From an uncultured Oscillospiraceae bacterium (GTDB taxonomy: Bacteria; Bacillota; Clostridia; Oscillospirales; Acutalibacteraceae), in assembly GCA_900548545.1 (NCBI GenBank), contig URKX01000003.1, positions 1 through 64,000 of the forward strand: a stretch of DNA of 64,000 nucleotides, read 5' to 3'. Below are positions 25,907 through 34,256 of the stretch, piece by piece (the stretch's first letter is position 1; every line of letters starts with the position of its first letter). Both the position numbers and the translations under genes were made by a program. The notes under the pieces are model-generated. The model saw nothing but the letters and a program-made list of their open reading frames with translations. It was not told the DNA's origin and did no database searches.

Positions 25907-27736
25907 TTACGCCCACAAGGTCAGATGTTCTGCGATGGGGCCGAGCGCCAGCGCGGGGAAGAAGGTCAGCGCCGCGAAGATGTAAACCACAAATACCAGG
26001 ATCACCGCAAAGGAAAGGGTATCCGTGCGCAGGGTGCCGATAGACTCGTTGACAAAGCGCTTGCGCATCAGCGAGCCGGCAATGGCCAGTTGGATCACGA
26101 TAGACAGATACCGGCCAAAGAACATCGCAAGCCCAGCCGTGATATTCCAGAAGTATGTATTATCAGCCAGCCCCTCGAACCCGGAGCCGTTATTGGCCGC
26201 GGAAGAAGCATACTCATACAGCACTTGGCTCAGGCCGTGGAATCCGGGGTTTGTAATACCTTCCAACCCTGCGGTGGTTGAAACTGCCAGGGCAGAGAAT
26301 GCCAAAATCAGGAACGGGTGGATGATGATACATAAGGCAGTGAGCTTCATCTCCTTGCCCTCGACCTTTTTGCCCAGATATTCCGGGGTGCGGCCAATCA
26401 TCAGGCCGCAGATGAACACCGCCAGGATTGCGTACATGATCATGTTCATCAGGCCCACGCCTTTACCCCCAAAGACCACATTGAGCATCATATGCAGCAG
26501 TGGGATCATGCCGCCCAGCGGGGTTAGGGTATCGTGCATATTGTTCACTGTTCCGGTGGTAAACGAGGTAGTTGTCGTCGTAAACATGGCCGACTGGGCG
26601 ATTCCGAACCGTACCTCTTTGCCTTCCATACTGCCCATAGACTGGTTCAGTCCCACCTCGGCAAGCGCCGGGTTTCCCTGGCTCTCTGCCCAGAAACATA
26701 CGGAAAGGCCGATGAGAAAGATGATCCCCATCGCCAGGAAGATGCTGCGGCCCTCGCGGCCATAGATAGCAGCGGTCAGGCTCTTACGCTGGTTCAGGCG
26801 GGGCTCGGCTTCCACGATTTCTGTGTCTGCCGCATACTCGGTACTGCCTGCGGCACTAAGACGGGTGCTTTCTTCACTTCCGGACTCAACCGGGTGATTT
26901 CCGCGCTTGCGATCCCGCACCATCTTACCAAAGGTGATCACACAGGCGCCGGGCAGGAGCATCATAGAATAAAGCTCGATGAGGTTGGAGAGGATCGTGG
27001 GGTTTTCCAGCGGGGTGGAGGAGTTGGCGCCCAGGAAGCCGCCGCCGTTGGTGCCCAGGTGCTTGATGATCTCAAGCGCGGCAATGGGGCCCATGGCGAT
27101 GACTTGAAGTGTGCCTTCCAATGTTTCCACGATCACATTCCCTTCAAAATTCTGAGGAACGCCTTGCCACACCAGCAGTAGACCGCCCACAATAGAGAAC
27201 GGGAGCAGAATCCGGGTGGTGATGCGGACCAGGTCGGCAAAGAAGTTGCCCACATTATCCTTTGTTTTTCCCGCCAGGCCGCGGATAAAGGCGACACAAG
27301 CCGCATAGCCGCTGGCTGCGGACACAAACATCATAAAGGTGATGACCAGCATCTGGGAAAGATAGCTCAGCCCGCTTTCACCGGAGTAGTGCTGGAGATT
27401 GGTGTTGGTCATGAAGCTGATGATCGTGTTAAATGCCAGGGTGGGCTCCATATTTCCGATTCCGTTCGGATTGAAAACTGGAAGGCTTTGGATCCGCAGG
27501 ATCAAGTAGCCAATGGCCACCATGATGGCATTCGTGCCCACGAGGGCCAGGGCATACTGTTTCCAGTTCATGCCTTTGTGAGGGTCTACGCCTCCGATTT
27601 TGTAAATCAGGCCGTCCACACGGTCAAATACCGGGTCGGCCAAAGTGTGTTTCCATGTGGCGATATGATACATATACCGCCCAACCGGAATGACAAGGAT
27701 CAAAAAAATGATGATTGTCAGCGCCAGCTGAAGCAT
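25907..27736 (-). CDS. kdpA: KdpA potassium-binding channel subunit
   Basis: 609 residues, about ten transmembrane helices and the four selectivity-loop regions of the superfamily of K+ transporters (SFMTNTNLQHYSGE, GTNGGGFLGANSSTPLENP, TTTSFTTGTVNNMHDTLTPLGG, ANNGSGFEGL). It takes up K+ for the KdpFABC P-type pump. Between residues about 270 and 330 there is a charged cytoplasmic insertion (NHPVESGSEESTRLSAAG and following) longer than in E. coli KdpA. ATG 27736 follows AAGGAGG. Structurally intact although kdpB is broken. Confidence 0.95.
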   Translation of the reverse strand: MLQLALTIIIFLILVIPVGRYMYHIATWKHTLADPVFDRVDGLIYKIGGVDPHKGMNWKQYALALVGTNAIMVAIGYLILRIQSLPVFNPNGIGNMEPTLAFNTIISFMTNTNLQHYSGESGLSYLSQMLVITFMMFVSAASGYAACVAFIRGLAGKTKDNVGNFFADLVRITTRILLPFSIVGGLLLVWQGVPQNFEGNVIVETLEGTLQVIAMGPIAALEIIKHLGTNGGGFLGANSSTPLENPTILSNLIELYSMMLLPGACVITFGKMVRDRKRGNHPVESGSEESTRLSAAGSTEYAADTEIVEAEPRLNQRKSLTAAIYGREGRSIFLAMGIIFLIGLSVCFWAESQGNPALAEVGLNQSMGSMEGKEVRFGIAQSAMFTTTTTSFTTGTVNNMHDTLTPLGGMIPLLHMMLNVVFGGKGVGLMNMIMYAILAVFICGLMIGRTPEYLGKKVEGKEMKLTALCIIIHPFLILAFSALAVSTTAGLEGITNPGFHGLSQVLYEYASSAANNGSGFEGLADNTYFWNITAGLAMFFGRYLSIVIQLAIAGSLMRKRFVNESIGTLRTDTLSFAVILVFVVYIFAALTFFPALALGPIAEHLTLWA

Positions 27737-27777
27737 ACTGTTTTCCTCCTTCTTATATCACGCTTTTCAAGGTCCTA

Positions 27778-27855
27778 TCAGAAATGCTCGGGATGTACCA
27801 GCGCGTAGACCAGATAGCATCCGGTGAGCAGGACAATGACGCCAAGCAATAACAT
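27778..27855 (-). CDS. kdpF: KdpF small subunit
   Basis: 25 residues, MLLLGVIVLLTGCYLVYALVHPEHF split as one transmembrane helix with the YLVYALVHPE tail typical of KdpF. ATG 27855 follows GGAGG. KdpF is a single-helix peptide that stabilises the KdpFABC complex. 41 bases upstream of kdpA. Confidence 0.9.
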   Translation of the reverse strand: MLLLGVIVLLTGCYLVYALVHPEHF

Positions 27856-27883
27856 AATAAATACCTCCTATCTGAATCCTGGT

Positions 27884-27982
27884 TTACTCCAGATGATCCA
27901 CCTGTTTCTGGCACCAGCGGACCAAAAGCCAGATAAGGCCAAAACTAACAGCCAATGTTGCAACCATAAGAAGATCCATCAT
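27884..27982 (-). CDS. 32-residue membrane peptide before kdpF
   Basis: Starts at ATG 27982 after AAAGGAG and ends with TAA 27886-27884. One hydrophobic helix (LLMVATLAVSFGLIWLLV) followed by a basic tail RWCQKQVDHLE. Not KdpF, which follows 28 bases later. Small single-helix peptides of this kind occur before kdpF in some other bacteria; function unknown, possibly an additional pump or sensor subunit. Confidence 0.65.
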   Translation of the reverse strand: MMDLLMVATLAVSFGLIWLLVRWCQKQVDHLE

Positions 27983-28127
27983 CTTGAAAACTCCTTTCTT
28001 TCGCGAACACAGAGCCCTGTGGGAAATACATATTTCATAGGTTTTCCTCTCTGTTCGGGATGGCAAAAATCGGTTGGGCAGCCCTTGATTGCTTCCATAG
28101 GATAACGCAAACCATAAAAAATGTGGA

Positions 28128-28164
28128 TTAAGGAAACCCCGTTCGTGTTAAGAACAGATTAAGA
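28128..28164. promoter_or_regulatory. TTAAGA direct repeats before kdpFABC (candidate KdpE operator)
   Basis: TTAAGG at 28128, TTAAGA at 28148 and TTAAGA at 28159, steps of 20 and 11 bases. The same three-unit spacing occurs before kdpDE (21453/21473/21484). Lies about 150 bases upstream of the first small gene of the operon. Confidence 0.6.
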
Positions 28165-28211
28165 AACCGGGGGGCTTCCCCGGCTGGCAAATCCCATGAA
28201 AGGCTGGCGGG

Positions 28212-30170
28212 TCAGCGCTGCTCGGATTCCAGCCGGATGCGCTCTTGGCTAAGGCCGCACTCGCTGAGGATCGCGATCATCAGGTTTTTTTCAAAAGCGT
28301 CCGGTACCGGATAGCCCTTGATGGGAATTCCTACGACGCCCATCACCCCATGCGTGCCCCGCACAGAGAGGAACAGCCATTTTGAATGGGGCAGCGTGTT
28401 TGTGGTAGCGCCGGCGTGTTTATTGTTCCGCTGTACCCATTTGGCCACACCAATCTCTTCCGTGCCCAGCTTTGCCAGAAGTGCCCGCTCGTCCTCCGGC
28501 TCGATTCGGAAGTTCAGTTCCTTTTCCCGCCCATTCAGGGCGTAGATGATGGGGCGGTCGAACAGCCTGCTGAGCTGTTCGGCTGTCAGACGCAGGCACT
28601 CCCACTCCGTCCGGACAGTTTGCAGCTTTTGGCTGTTCTCCAACAGCAGTTCTGTATAGTAGCTTTTCCGCGCGGCCATTTCGGCCTGTGTCTTGACGCG
28701 GCTTGCCAGGGAACTGGCGACGATGCTGGACGTAAGCATAATTAAAAATGTTACAGGGTAGCTGGGGTCGATCGCCTGGAAAGAAAATCGCGGCTCTGTA
28801 AAAAAGAAGTTGAAAGCGATCACGCTGATTAGGGAATTGATTGCGCCGTACAGATGGCCGTTGGTAGAAACCGCGGTGAGCAGGGTCCCAAGAATATAGA
28901 CGGTGATGATGTTGGATTCACTGAAACCCGCCTGGTAAAACCCAAACCCGATTGCAGTAGCCAGGACAAGGGCAGCCAGCGTGACCCCCACATCTTTCCA
29001 GGAAAACTGTTCATGGGGCAGCCGGATTTTCCGCATAGGCCGCTTGTAGATCGGTTGCCGGTCCGGGATGATGTAAATATCTAGGTCGGTCTGGTCGACC
29101 AGCCGGTCAGCTAGGCTTTTTTTGCCAAATAACGGGTTTTGCCTGTGGTTTATCCTTCCCATGACAATTTTGGTCACACCGCTGACCCGGGCGTACTCGG
29201 CAATCTGTTCCGCTGAATCGGTGCCATAGACCGTAGCGATTTGGGCGCCAAGCTGTTCTGCTAAGTGCAGATTGTTCCGCAGGCGTTTGAGGCGCTCGCC
29301 GGATAGTTCTTTTGTTTCCGGGGTCTGGACGAACAAGGCTGTAAAGCCGCTGTGAAACGCTTCTGCCATTCTGGCGGCGGCGCGGATTACCTTAGCGTTA
29401 GAAGGAGCAGAAGATAGGCAGATTAGAATGTGCTCGCCTGCTTTGGCGCTTTTTTCCTTTCCACCGTTCACAGCGACACGGTTTAGCTGGTCCGCTGTCC
29501 GGCGCATAGCGATTTCACGCAGGGCGGCCAGGTTTTCTGTGGTGAAAAAGTTTTGCAAAGCCCGTTGGGCCTGCTGCGTCCGGTAGATTTTCCCCTCTTT
29601 CAGACGCTTTTCCAAATCAGGAGGCTCGATATCTACCAACTCGACCTGGCTGGCCCGGTCAAATACACGGTCTGGGATTCGCTCATTCACCGCGATGCCT
29701 GTGATGGACGTAACCAGGTCGTTCAAGGACTCCAGATGTTGGACATTGACCGTGGTGTAAACATTGATGCCGGCTTGAAGCAGTTCTTCCACATCTTGAT
29801 ACCGTTTGGCGTGACGGCAGCCCTGGGCGTTGCTGTGGGCCAGTTCATCTACCAGGAGCAGTTGCGGATGCCTCTCCAGAGCCCCGTCTAGGTTGAACTC
29901 TCGCAGCTTGATCCCCCGGTAGTCCACTTCCATGTCGGGTAGGCGTTCCAGCCCGTTCAGCAGCGCCAGGGTATCCGGCCTGGCGTGGGGTTCTACATAC
30001 CCCACTACAACATCGATGCCCTCACGCTTTGCCTGGTGGGCAGCCTCCAGCATGGCATAGGTTTTGCCCACTCCCGCGGCATAGCCGAAGAAGATTTTCA
30101 GCCGGCCGGAACCGTCGTTTGTACCGTATTGAGAATAGGCGTGGGACAAGTTCACTTCTTCCTCTCTCAT
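28212..30170 (-). CDS. kinase-less KdpD (sensor part only)
   Basis: 652 residues; ATG 30170 is chosen because GGGAGG precedes it by 10 bases. It has the same order as full KdpD: N-terminal ATPase-like region with canonical Walker A GYAAGVGKT, Walker B LLLVDELAH, universal stress protein domain (about 235-370), DUF4118 membrane helices (about 385-490) and a GAF-like domain, then stops at LESEQR, exactly where the HisKA domain would start. It is a paralogue of the gene at 18648-21290. Short KdpD proteins without kinase domains are known in some bacteria. Here it heads the kdp locus and may modulate the full KdpD or bind c-di-AMP; its USP motif is CLSSAPSN with FTALF downstream. Confidence 0.88.
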   Translation of the reverse strand: MREEEVNLSHAYSQYGTNDGSGRLKIFFGYAAGVGKTYAMLEAAHQAKREGIDVVVGYVEPHARPDTLALLNGLERLPDMEVDYRGIKLREFNLDGALERHPQLLLVDELAHSNAQGCRHAKRYQDVEELLQAGINVYTTVNVQHLESLNDLVTSITGIAVNERIPDRVFDRASQVELVDIEPPDLEKRLKEGKIYRTQQAQRALQNFFTTENLAALREIAMRRTADQLNRVAVNGGKEKSAKAGEHILICLSSAPSNAKVIRAAARMAEAFHSGFTALFVQTPETKELSGERLKRLRNNLHLAEQLGAQIATVYGTDSAEQIAEYARVSGVTKIVMGRINHRQNPLFGKKSLADRLVDQTDLDIYIIPDRQPIYKRPMRKIRLPHEQFSWKDVGVTLAALVLATAIGFGFYQAGFSESNIITVYILGTLLTAVSTNGHLYGAINSLISVIAFNFFFTEPRFSFQAIDPSYPVTFLIMLTSSIVASSLASRVKTQAEMAARKSYYTELLLENSQKLQTVRTEWECLRLTAEQLSRLFDRPIIYALNGREKELNFRIEPEDERALLAKLGTEEIGVAKWVQRNNKHAGATTNTLPHSKWLFLSVRGTHGVMGVVGIPIKGYPVPDAFEKNLMIAILSECGLSQERIRLESEQR

Positions 30171-30490
30171 TTGCTCTGTGCCTCCCGTTTGCATTGGCGA
30201 GATTGCCTCTTAATAAGCAGAATAACATTTTTAAAATTATACCATGGGACGCGCTATGAGTCCGTAAGCATTCCGCTTGTCACATTAAGATGATATAAGG
30301 ACGGAACCTTTATAAAAGCGGGATTTCTTGTGTGCCTTCATGGTTTGTTTTTTCGGGGAATATATGCCGTCTTAATACGGGACGCGGAACGCTAACACCC
30401 ATTTAATGATGAGCATGACATACTAATAGCCGGTTCGCACAATCAAACAGTGGATGCTAGTTCCTATCCTTGTGGAGGTATTGCCGTAAA
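30171..30490. other. divergent promoter region between the short KdpD gene and the opu operon
   Basis: No gene. TTAATA (30210, 30372), GTAAGC (30264), TTAAGA (30285) and ATAAGG (30295) resemble the kdp repeat units but with imperfect spacing. No c-di-AMP (ydaO) riboswitch fold was recognised. Clear -35/-10 pairs could not be fixed for either direction. Confidence 0.4.
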
Positions 30491-31630
30491 ATGATAGAAT
30501 TTGAAGATGCCCGCATTGCGTATAAAGACAAGGCGGTGCTGGATGATGTGTCCCTTACCATTCGGGACCATGAGTTTTTCGTCCTTATCGGTTCCAGCGG
30601 ATGTGGAAAGACAACCTTATTAAAAAGTATCAACAAATTGCTGCCGCTTAAAAGCGGGAAGCTTTCCATTAACGGGATCCCTGTCAATCAGATCAAGGCC
30701 CATGAGATTCCCAAGATGGTGGGGTATGTCGTGCAGTCCGGAGGACTTTTCCCGCACCTGACTGTGGAGGAAAATGTCGCCCTTACCATGCAGATTGTCC
30801 ATTTTTCGAAAGAAGCGATTCAGGACCGGGTTGATAAAATGCTTCATATGGTCAACTTGGACCCGGAAACCTACCGCGGCCAGTATCCGTGCCAGCTTTC
30901 CGGGGGGCAGCAGCAGCGGGTCGGCATTGCGCGGGCGTTTGCTGCGGACCCGCCGATTGTTTTGATGGACGAGCCGTTTTCCGCGCTGGATCCCATGACC
31001 CGTTCAGACCTTCAGAACGAGATTCACGACCTCCAGACGAAGGCCCAGAAGACGGTTGTTTTTGTCACCCATGATATGGACGAGGCGATCAAGCTGGCAG
31101 ACCGTATCTGCATTATCCAAAACGGCAGGATCGCGCAATGCGATACGCCGGAAGAGATCCTTAAGCACCCGGCCAACAGCTATGTGGAGGAATTCGTGGG
31201 CAAAAACCGGCTTTGGTGCAACCCGGCTTATATCAAAGCGGCGGATATCATGAAGAAAGGCGCAATTCATATTTCCAAAGACCGCACGGTGCTGCAGGCA
31301 CTGCAGATTATGAAACACAATGTGGTAGATTCCCTGCTGGTAACCAGCGGCAAAAACCACCGTCTGGAGGGGATCATTTGGCTGGAAAACCTTCAGGAAT
31401 TCCAGCAGTATTCCTCTTCTTTGGATGACTTTATATCCACGGACTACGTCTACGTTTATGAGGATACCAGCCTTCAGGAAATCATCGACACCATTGACTA
31501 CAATGTCAGCGGGATCATTCCCGTGCTGAACCACAGCCATGAGTTGCAGGGCTACCTTACCAAGAGCAGTTTGCTGGTTACATTGAGCAAGCGGTACCGA
31601 AATACCGACACCAATGATGCGGAGGTCTGA
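30491..31630 (+). CDS. osmoprotectant ABC transporter ATPase with CBS domains (OpuCA type)
   Basis: 379 residues from ATG 30491. ABC ATPase with Walker A GSSGCGKTT (about 34-42), signature LSGGQQQRVG, Walker B IVLMDEPFSALDP and the H-loop THDMDEA. The C-terminal 120 residues contain two CBS repeats (TVLQALQIMKHNVVDSLLV and TSLQEIIDTIDYNVSGIIPV), as in glycine betaine/carnitine/choline importers where CBS domains sense ionic strength or c-di-AMP. Four bases before the permease gene. Divergent from the kdp locus. Confidence 0.9.
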   Translation: MIEFEDARIAYKDKAVLDDVSLTIRDHEFFVLIGSSGCGKTTLLKSINKLLPLKSGKLSINGIPVNQIKAHEIPKMVGYVVQSGGLFPHLTVEENVALTMQIVHFSKEAIQDRVDKMLHMVNLDPETYRGQYPCQLSGGQQQRVGIARAFAADPPIVLMDEPFSALDPMTRSDLQNEIHDLQTKAQKTVVFVTHDMDEAIKLADRICIIQNGRIAQCDTPEEILKHPANSYVEEFVGKNRLWCNPAYIKAADIMKKGAIHISKDRTVLQALQIMKHNVVDSLLVTSGKNHRLEGIIWLENLQEFQQYSSSLDDFISTDYVYVYEDTSLQEIIDTIDYNVSGIIPVLNHSHELQGYLTKSSLLVTLSKRYRNTDTNDAEV

Positions 31631-31633
31631 GCG

Positions 31634-33214
31634 ATGCGTACATTCTTCGAAATGCTTTCGGAACGATGGGATGAATTGCTGAAACTGTTCGTTGAACATA
31701 TAGAGATGACCTCCATGGCTGTGCTGTTTTCTCTGGTTATCGGCGTAGTCATTGGTGTTGCTATAACGAAGAACAAGAAGGCTGCAGCTGTGGTCATTGG
31801 CATTGCCAACTTGATGCAGTCAATTCCTAGTATTGGCCTTTTAGCATTTATGGTGCCATTTGTAGGCATTGGTCAGAAACCTGCCATCATTATGGTGATC
31901 ATTTATGCTCTGCTGCCGATCATCAAAAATACATACACCGGTGTTACGGGGATCGACCCCAAACTCCTGGAGGCGGCAAGGGGCATCGGTTTGTCGAAGT
32001 CCCAACAGCTTTTTAAAATCCAGCTGCCGCAGGCCCTGCCTTACATTATGGCCGGTATCCGGATCTCCGCTGTTACCGCTGTGGGCACGGTTACCATCGC
32101 GGCTTTCGCCGGCGCCGGCGGCCTGGGTTGGATGATTAACCTGGGACTCAACGCCAACGATGCCAATTTGGTTCTGCTGGGCGCGATCCCCGCCTGCCTG
32201 CTGGCGCTGGTGGTGGACTTTATTCTGGGTAAAGTAGAAAAGGCAATCACCCCGGAAGGGTTGAAACCAGCGGACCAGATTGTATCTATGCCCCGGAACA
32301 AGCGGAACGCGCGGCGGGTCCTGGCGTTGGTGCTCTGCGCGGCGCTGCTGGTTGTGCCCTCGGCCGCCTCTGTGGCACAAAGCCTAACCGATGACGATGA
32401 CCGCTTAGTCATCGGCGCGCAAAACTTCACGGAATCCCTGATCCTTGGCGAAATTTACAGTGAACTGATCCAGGCGAAGACCGATATTCCCGTGGAAAAG
32501 ACCTTCAACCTCAATGGCACTATGATTACGGTTTCCGCATTGCAGTCCGGGGATATCGACATGGCCACCGATTATACGGGCGTCTTAGCGCCCAACGTGT
32601 TGAAGCTTCCCATGGAAACTGACCCGCAACAGGTGTACGAAAGTGTTAAGAGCGGCTTGCGTGAACAGTATCATTTTGATGTGTCTGCACCGATCGGTTT
32701 CAGCAACACCTATGTGTTCGCCGTAAGCCGGGATGTGTCTGAGAAATATGGTTTGACCAAATTGTCGCAGCTGATCAGCCAAGCCCCCAATTTGCGCTTG
32801 GGCTGTACAACAGCTTTTACCCAGCGGGAAGATCTTCTGCCCAAACTGGAAAAGGACTATCAGGTCCAGTTCCGGGAAGTCACCGGCCTGGAAGGGAACA
32901 TCCGTTATCAGGCAATTTCAGCCGGTAAGGTGGATGTGACCGATGCCTATGAAACGGATGCCATGGTTATGAAAACAGATCTGGTTCGCTTGGAAGACGA
33001 TATTTCTTTCTTCCCGCCTTACCAGGCTGTCAATGTGGTGCGCGGCGACGTGTATGAGCGTTACCCGGAACTGGAGGAAGTTCTGAAATTGCTGGATGGC
33101 GCGATTACCACGGATGAAATGATGGAGATGAACTATCAGGTGGATGTGGAAGGAAAAACCGCCCAAGAGGTTGCCCGCCAATTCCTGACGGAACATGGAT
33201 TGATCTCCCGGTAA
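31634..33214 (+). CDS. osmoprotectant ABC permease fused to its substrate-binding domain
   Basis: 526 residues. Residues 1-215 are an OpuCB-like permease (EAARGIGLSKSQQLFKIQLPQALP is the coupling loop). A further hydrophobic segment near 222-245 leads into a C-terminal OpuAC-type binding domain (GAQNFTESLILGEIYSELI, DIDMATDYTGVL, DVTDAYETDAMV). It would sit with the binding domain outside the membrane and import quaternary ammonium compounds with the CBS ATPase. The fusion is known in Firmicutes osmoprotectant systems. ATG 31634 after GGAGG. Confidence 0.9.
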   Translation: MRTFFEMLSERWDELLKLFVEHIEMTSMAVLFSLVIGVVIGVAITKNKKAAAVVIGIANLMQSIPSIGLLAFMVPFVGIGQKPAIIMVIIYALLPIIKNTYTGVTGIDPKLLEAARGIGLSKSQQLFKIQLPQALPYIMAGIRISAVTAVGTVTIAAFAGAGGLGWMINLGLNANDANLVLLGAIPACLLALVVDFILGKVEKAITPEGLKPADQIVSMPRNKRNARRVLALVLCAALLVVPSAASVAQSLTDDDDRLVIGAQNFTESLILGEIYSELIQAKTDIPVEKTFNLNGTMITVSALQSGDIDMATDYTGVLAPNVLKLPMETDPQQVYESVKSGLREQYHFDVSAPIGFSNTYVFAVSRDVSEKYGLTKLSQLISQAPNLRLGCTTAFTQREDLLPKLEKDYQVQFREVTGLEGNIRYQAISAGKVDVTDAYETDAMVMKTDLVRLEDDISFFPPYQAVNVVRGDVYERYPELEEVLKLLDGAITTDEMMEMNYQVDVEGKTAQEVARQFLTEHGLISR

Positions 33215-33247
33215 GCCCTTTCCCATTCCTTTTCAGTAAGCGCCCTA

Positions 33248-33285
33248 AAATAAGCCTGCGCACTTTGCGGTGCGCAGGCTTATTT
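33248..33285. terminator. terminator after the osmoprotectant operon
   Basis: Perfect 15-bp inverted repeat (33248-33262 and 33271-33285), AT-rich ends on both strands. Confidence 0.85.
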
Positions 33286-33294
33286 AATTTGTAT

Positions 33295-33323
33295 TTGAGA
33301 TCCATCCCGCCCGGTGTTATACT
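33295..33323 (+). promoter_or_regulatory. promoter of the patatin-esterase pair
   Basis: TTGAGA, 17 bases, TATACT, about 64 bases before the patatin start. Confidence 0.65.
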
Positions 33324-33386
33324 ATAAATAAAAAACCGGGGAGTTTCTCAGGGTTCCTTTAACAGGCTGCGGGAGGTATTCTGCCA

Positions 33387-34256
33387 ATGAAAATAGGTTT
33401 GGTTCTAGAAGGTGGGGCCATGCGTGGATTATATACCGCGGGAGTGCTTGACGTATTTATGGAAAACAATATTTCCGTGGATGGGATCATCGGCGTGTCG
33501 GCGGGCGCTTTGTTTGGCATGAATTATAAGTCAAAGCAGCCTGGAAGAGTGCTCCGATATAACAAAAACTTTGCTGGCAGTAAGGAGTATATGGGCCTTC
33601 ACTCGCTGCTCACAACTGGGAATGTCATGAACAAGGACTTCTGCTTCAACAAGATTGTCCACGAACTGGATCCTGTTGATTTTGATACCTTTCAGCGCAG
33701 TAAAGAGGAATTTTACGCTGTGGTGACTAATATCGAAACCGGGAAGGCGGAATATATTGGAATGGATGACTTGAGGGATGAAGAACAAATGGAATATCTT
33801 CGCGCATCGGGTTCCATGCCCTTTTTGTCAACGCCGGTTTGCGTCCGGGGGAAAAGGTACTTGGACGGCGGGATCGCGGACAGCATCCCCATCGGGAAAA
33901 TCATGAGCATGGGCTATGACCGGGTCATTGTGATCCTCACCAGGCCGGAGGATTACAGAAAGAAAAAAACCAATACGCTGCTTCCAAAACTGTATTATCG
34001 GAAGTACCCTAGCTTGGTTTCCACCATCAACAACCGGTATCGGGCATACAACCAGCAATTGGAACGAGTGAACGCGTTGGCGGAGGCAAAAAAGATATTT
34101 GTGATAAGGCCATCAAAGCTGGTGAAAATCAAACGGCTCGAAAAGGATATGGGCAAAATACAGGAAATGTACGATCTGGGCCGGGAAGATGCCGTCAAAA
34201 GCCTCGCGGCAATGATGGAATATTTAAATGGAAAGGGCAAAATAGAGAATGGGTAA
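33387..34256 (+). CDS. patatin-like phospholipase
   Basis: 289 residues with the Ser-Asp dyad of patatin-like acyl hydrolases: oxyanion loop LEGGAMRG (7-14), nucleophile GVSAG (Ser38) and DGG (Asp near 159, in YLDGGIADSIP). Close to the YjjU-type subgroup. No signal peptide, so it acts in the cytoplasm or at the inner membrane face on lipids; the substrate is unknown. Overlaps the downstream esterase by 8 bases. Confidence 0.88.
   Translation: MKIGLVLEGGAMRGLYTAGVLDVFMENNISVDGIIGVSAGALFGMNYKSKQPGRVLRYNKNFAGSKEYMGLHSLLTTGNVMNKDFCFNKIVHELDPVDFDTFQRSKEEFYAVVTNIETGKAEYIGMDDLRDEEQMEYLRASGSMPFLSTPVCVRGKRYLDGGIADSIPIGKIMSMGYDRVIVILTRPEDYRKKKTNTLLPKLYYRKYPSLVSTINNRYRAYNQQLERVNALAEAKKIFVIRPSKLVKIKRLEKDMGKIQEMYDLGREDAVKSLAAMMEYLNGKGKIENG

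Noticed and set aside
30171..30490. c-di-AMP riboswitch before the kdp or opu genes
   Set aside because: Looked for because both systems are often c-di-AMP controlled; no matching conserved core was seen.
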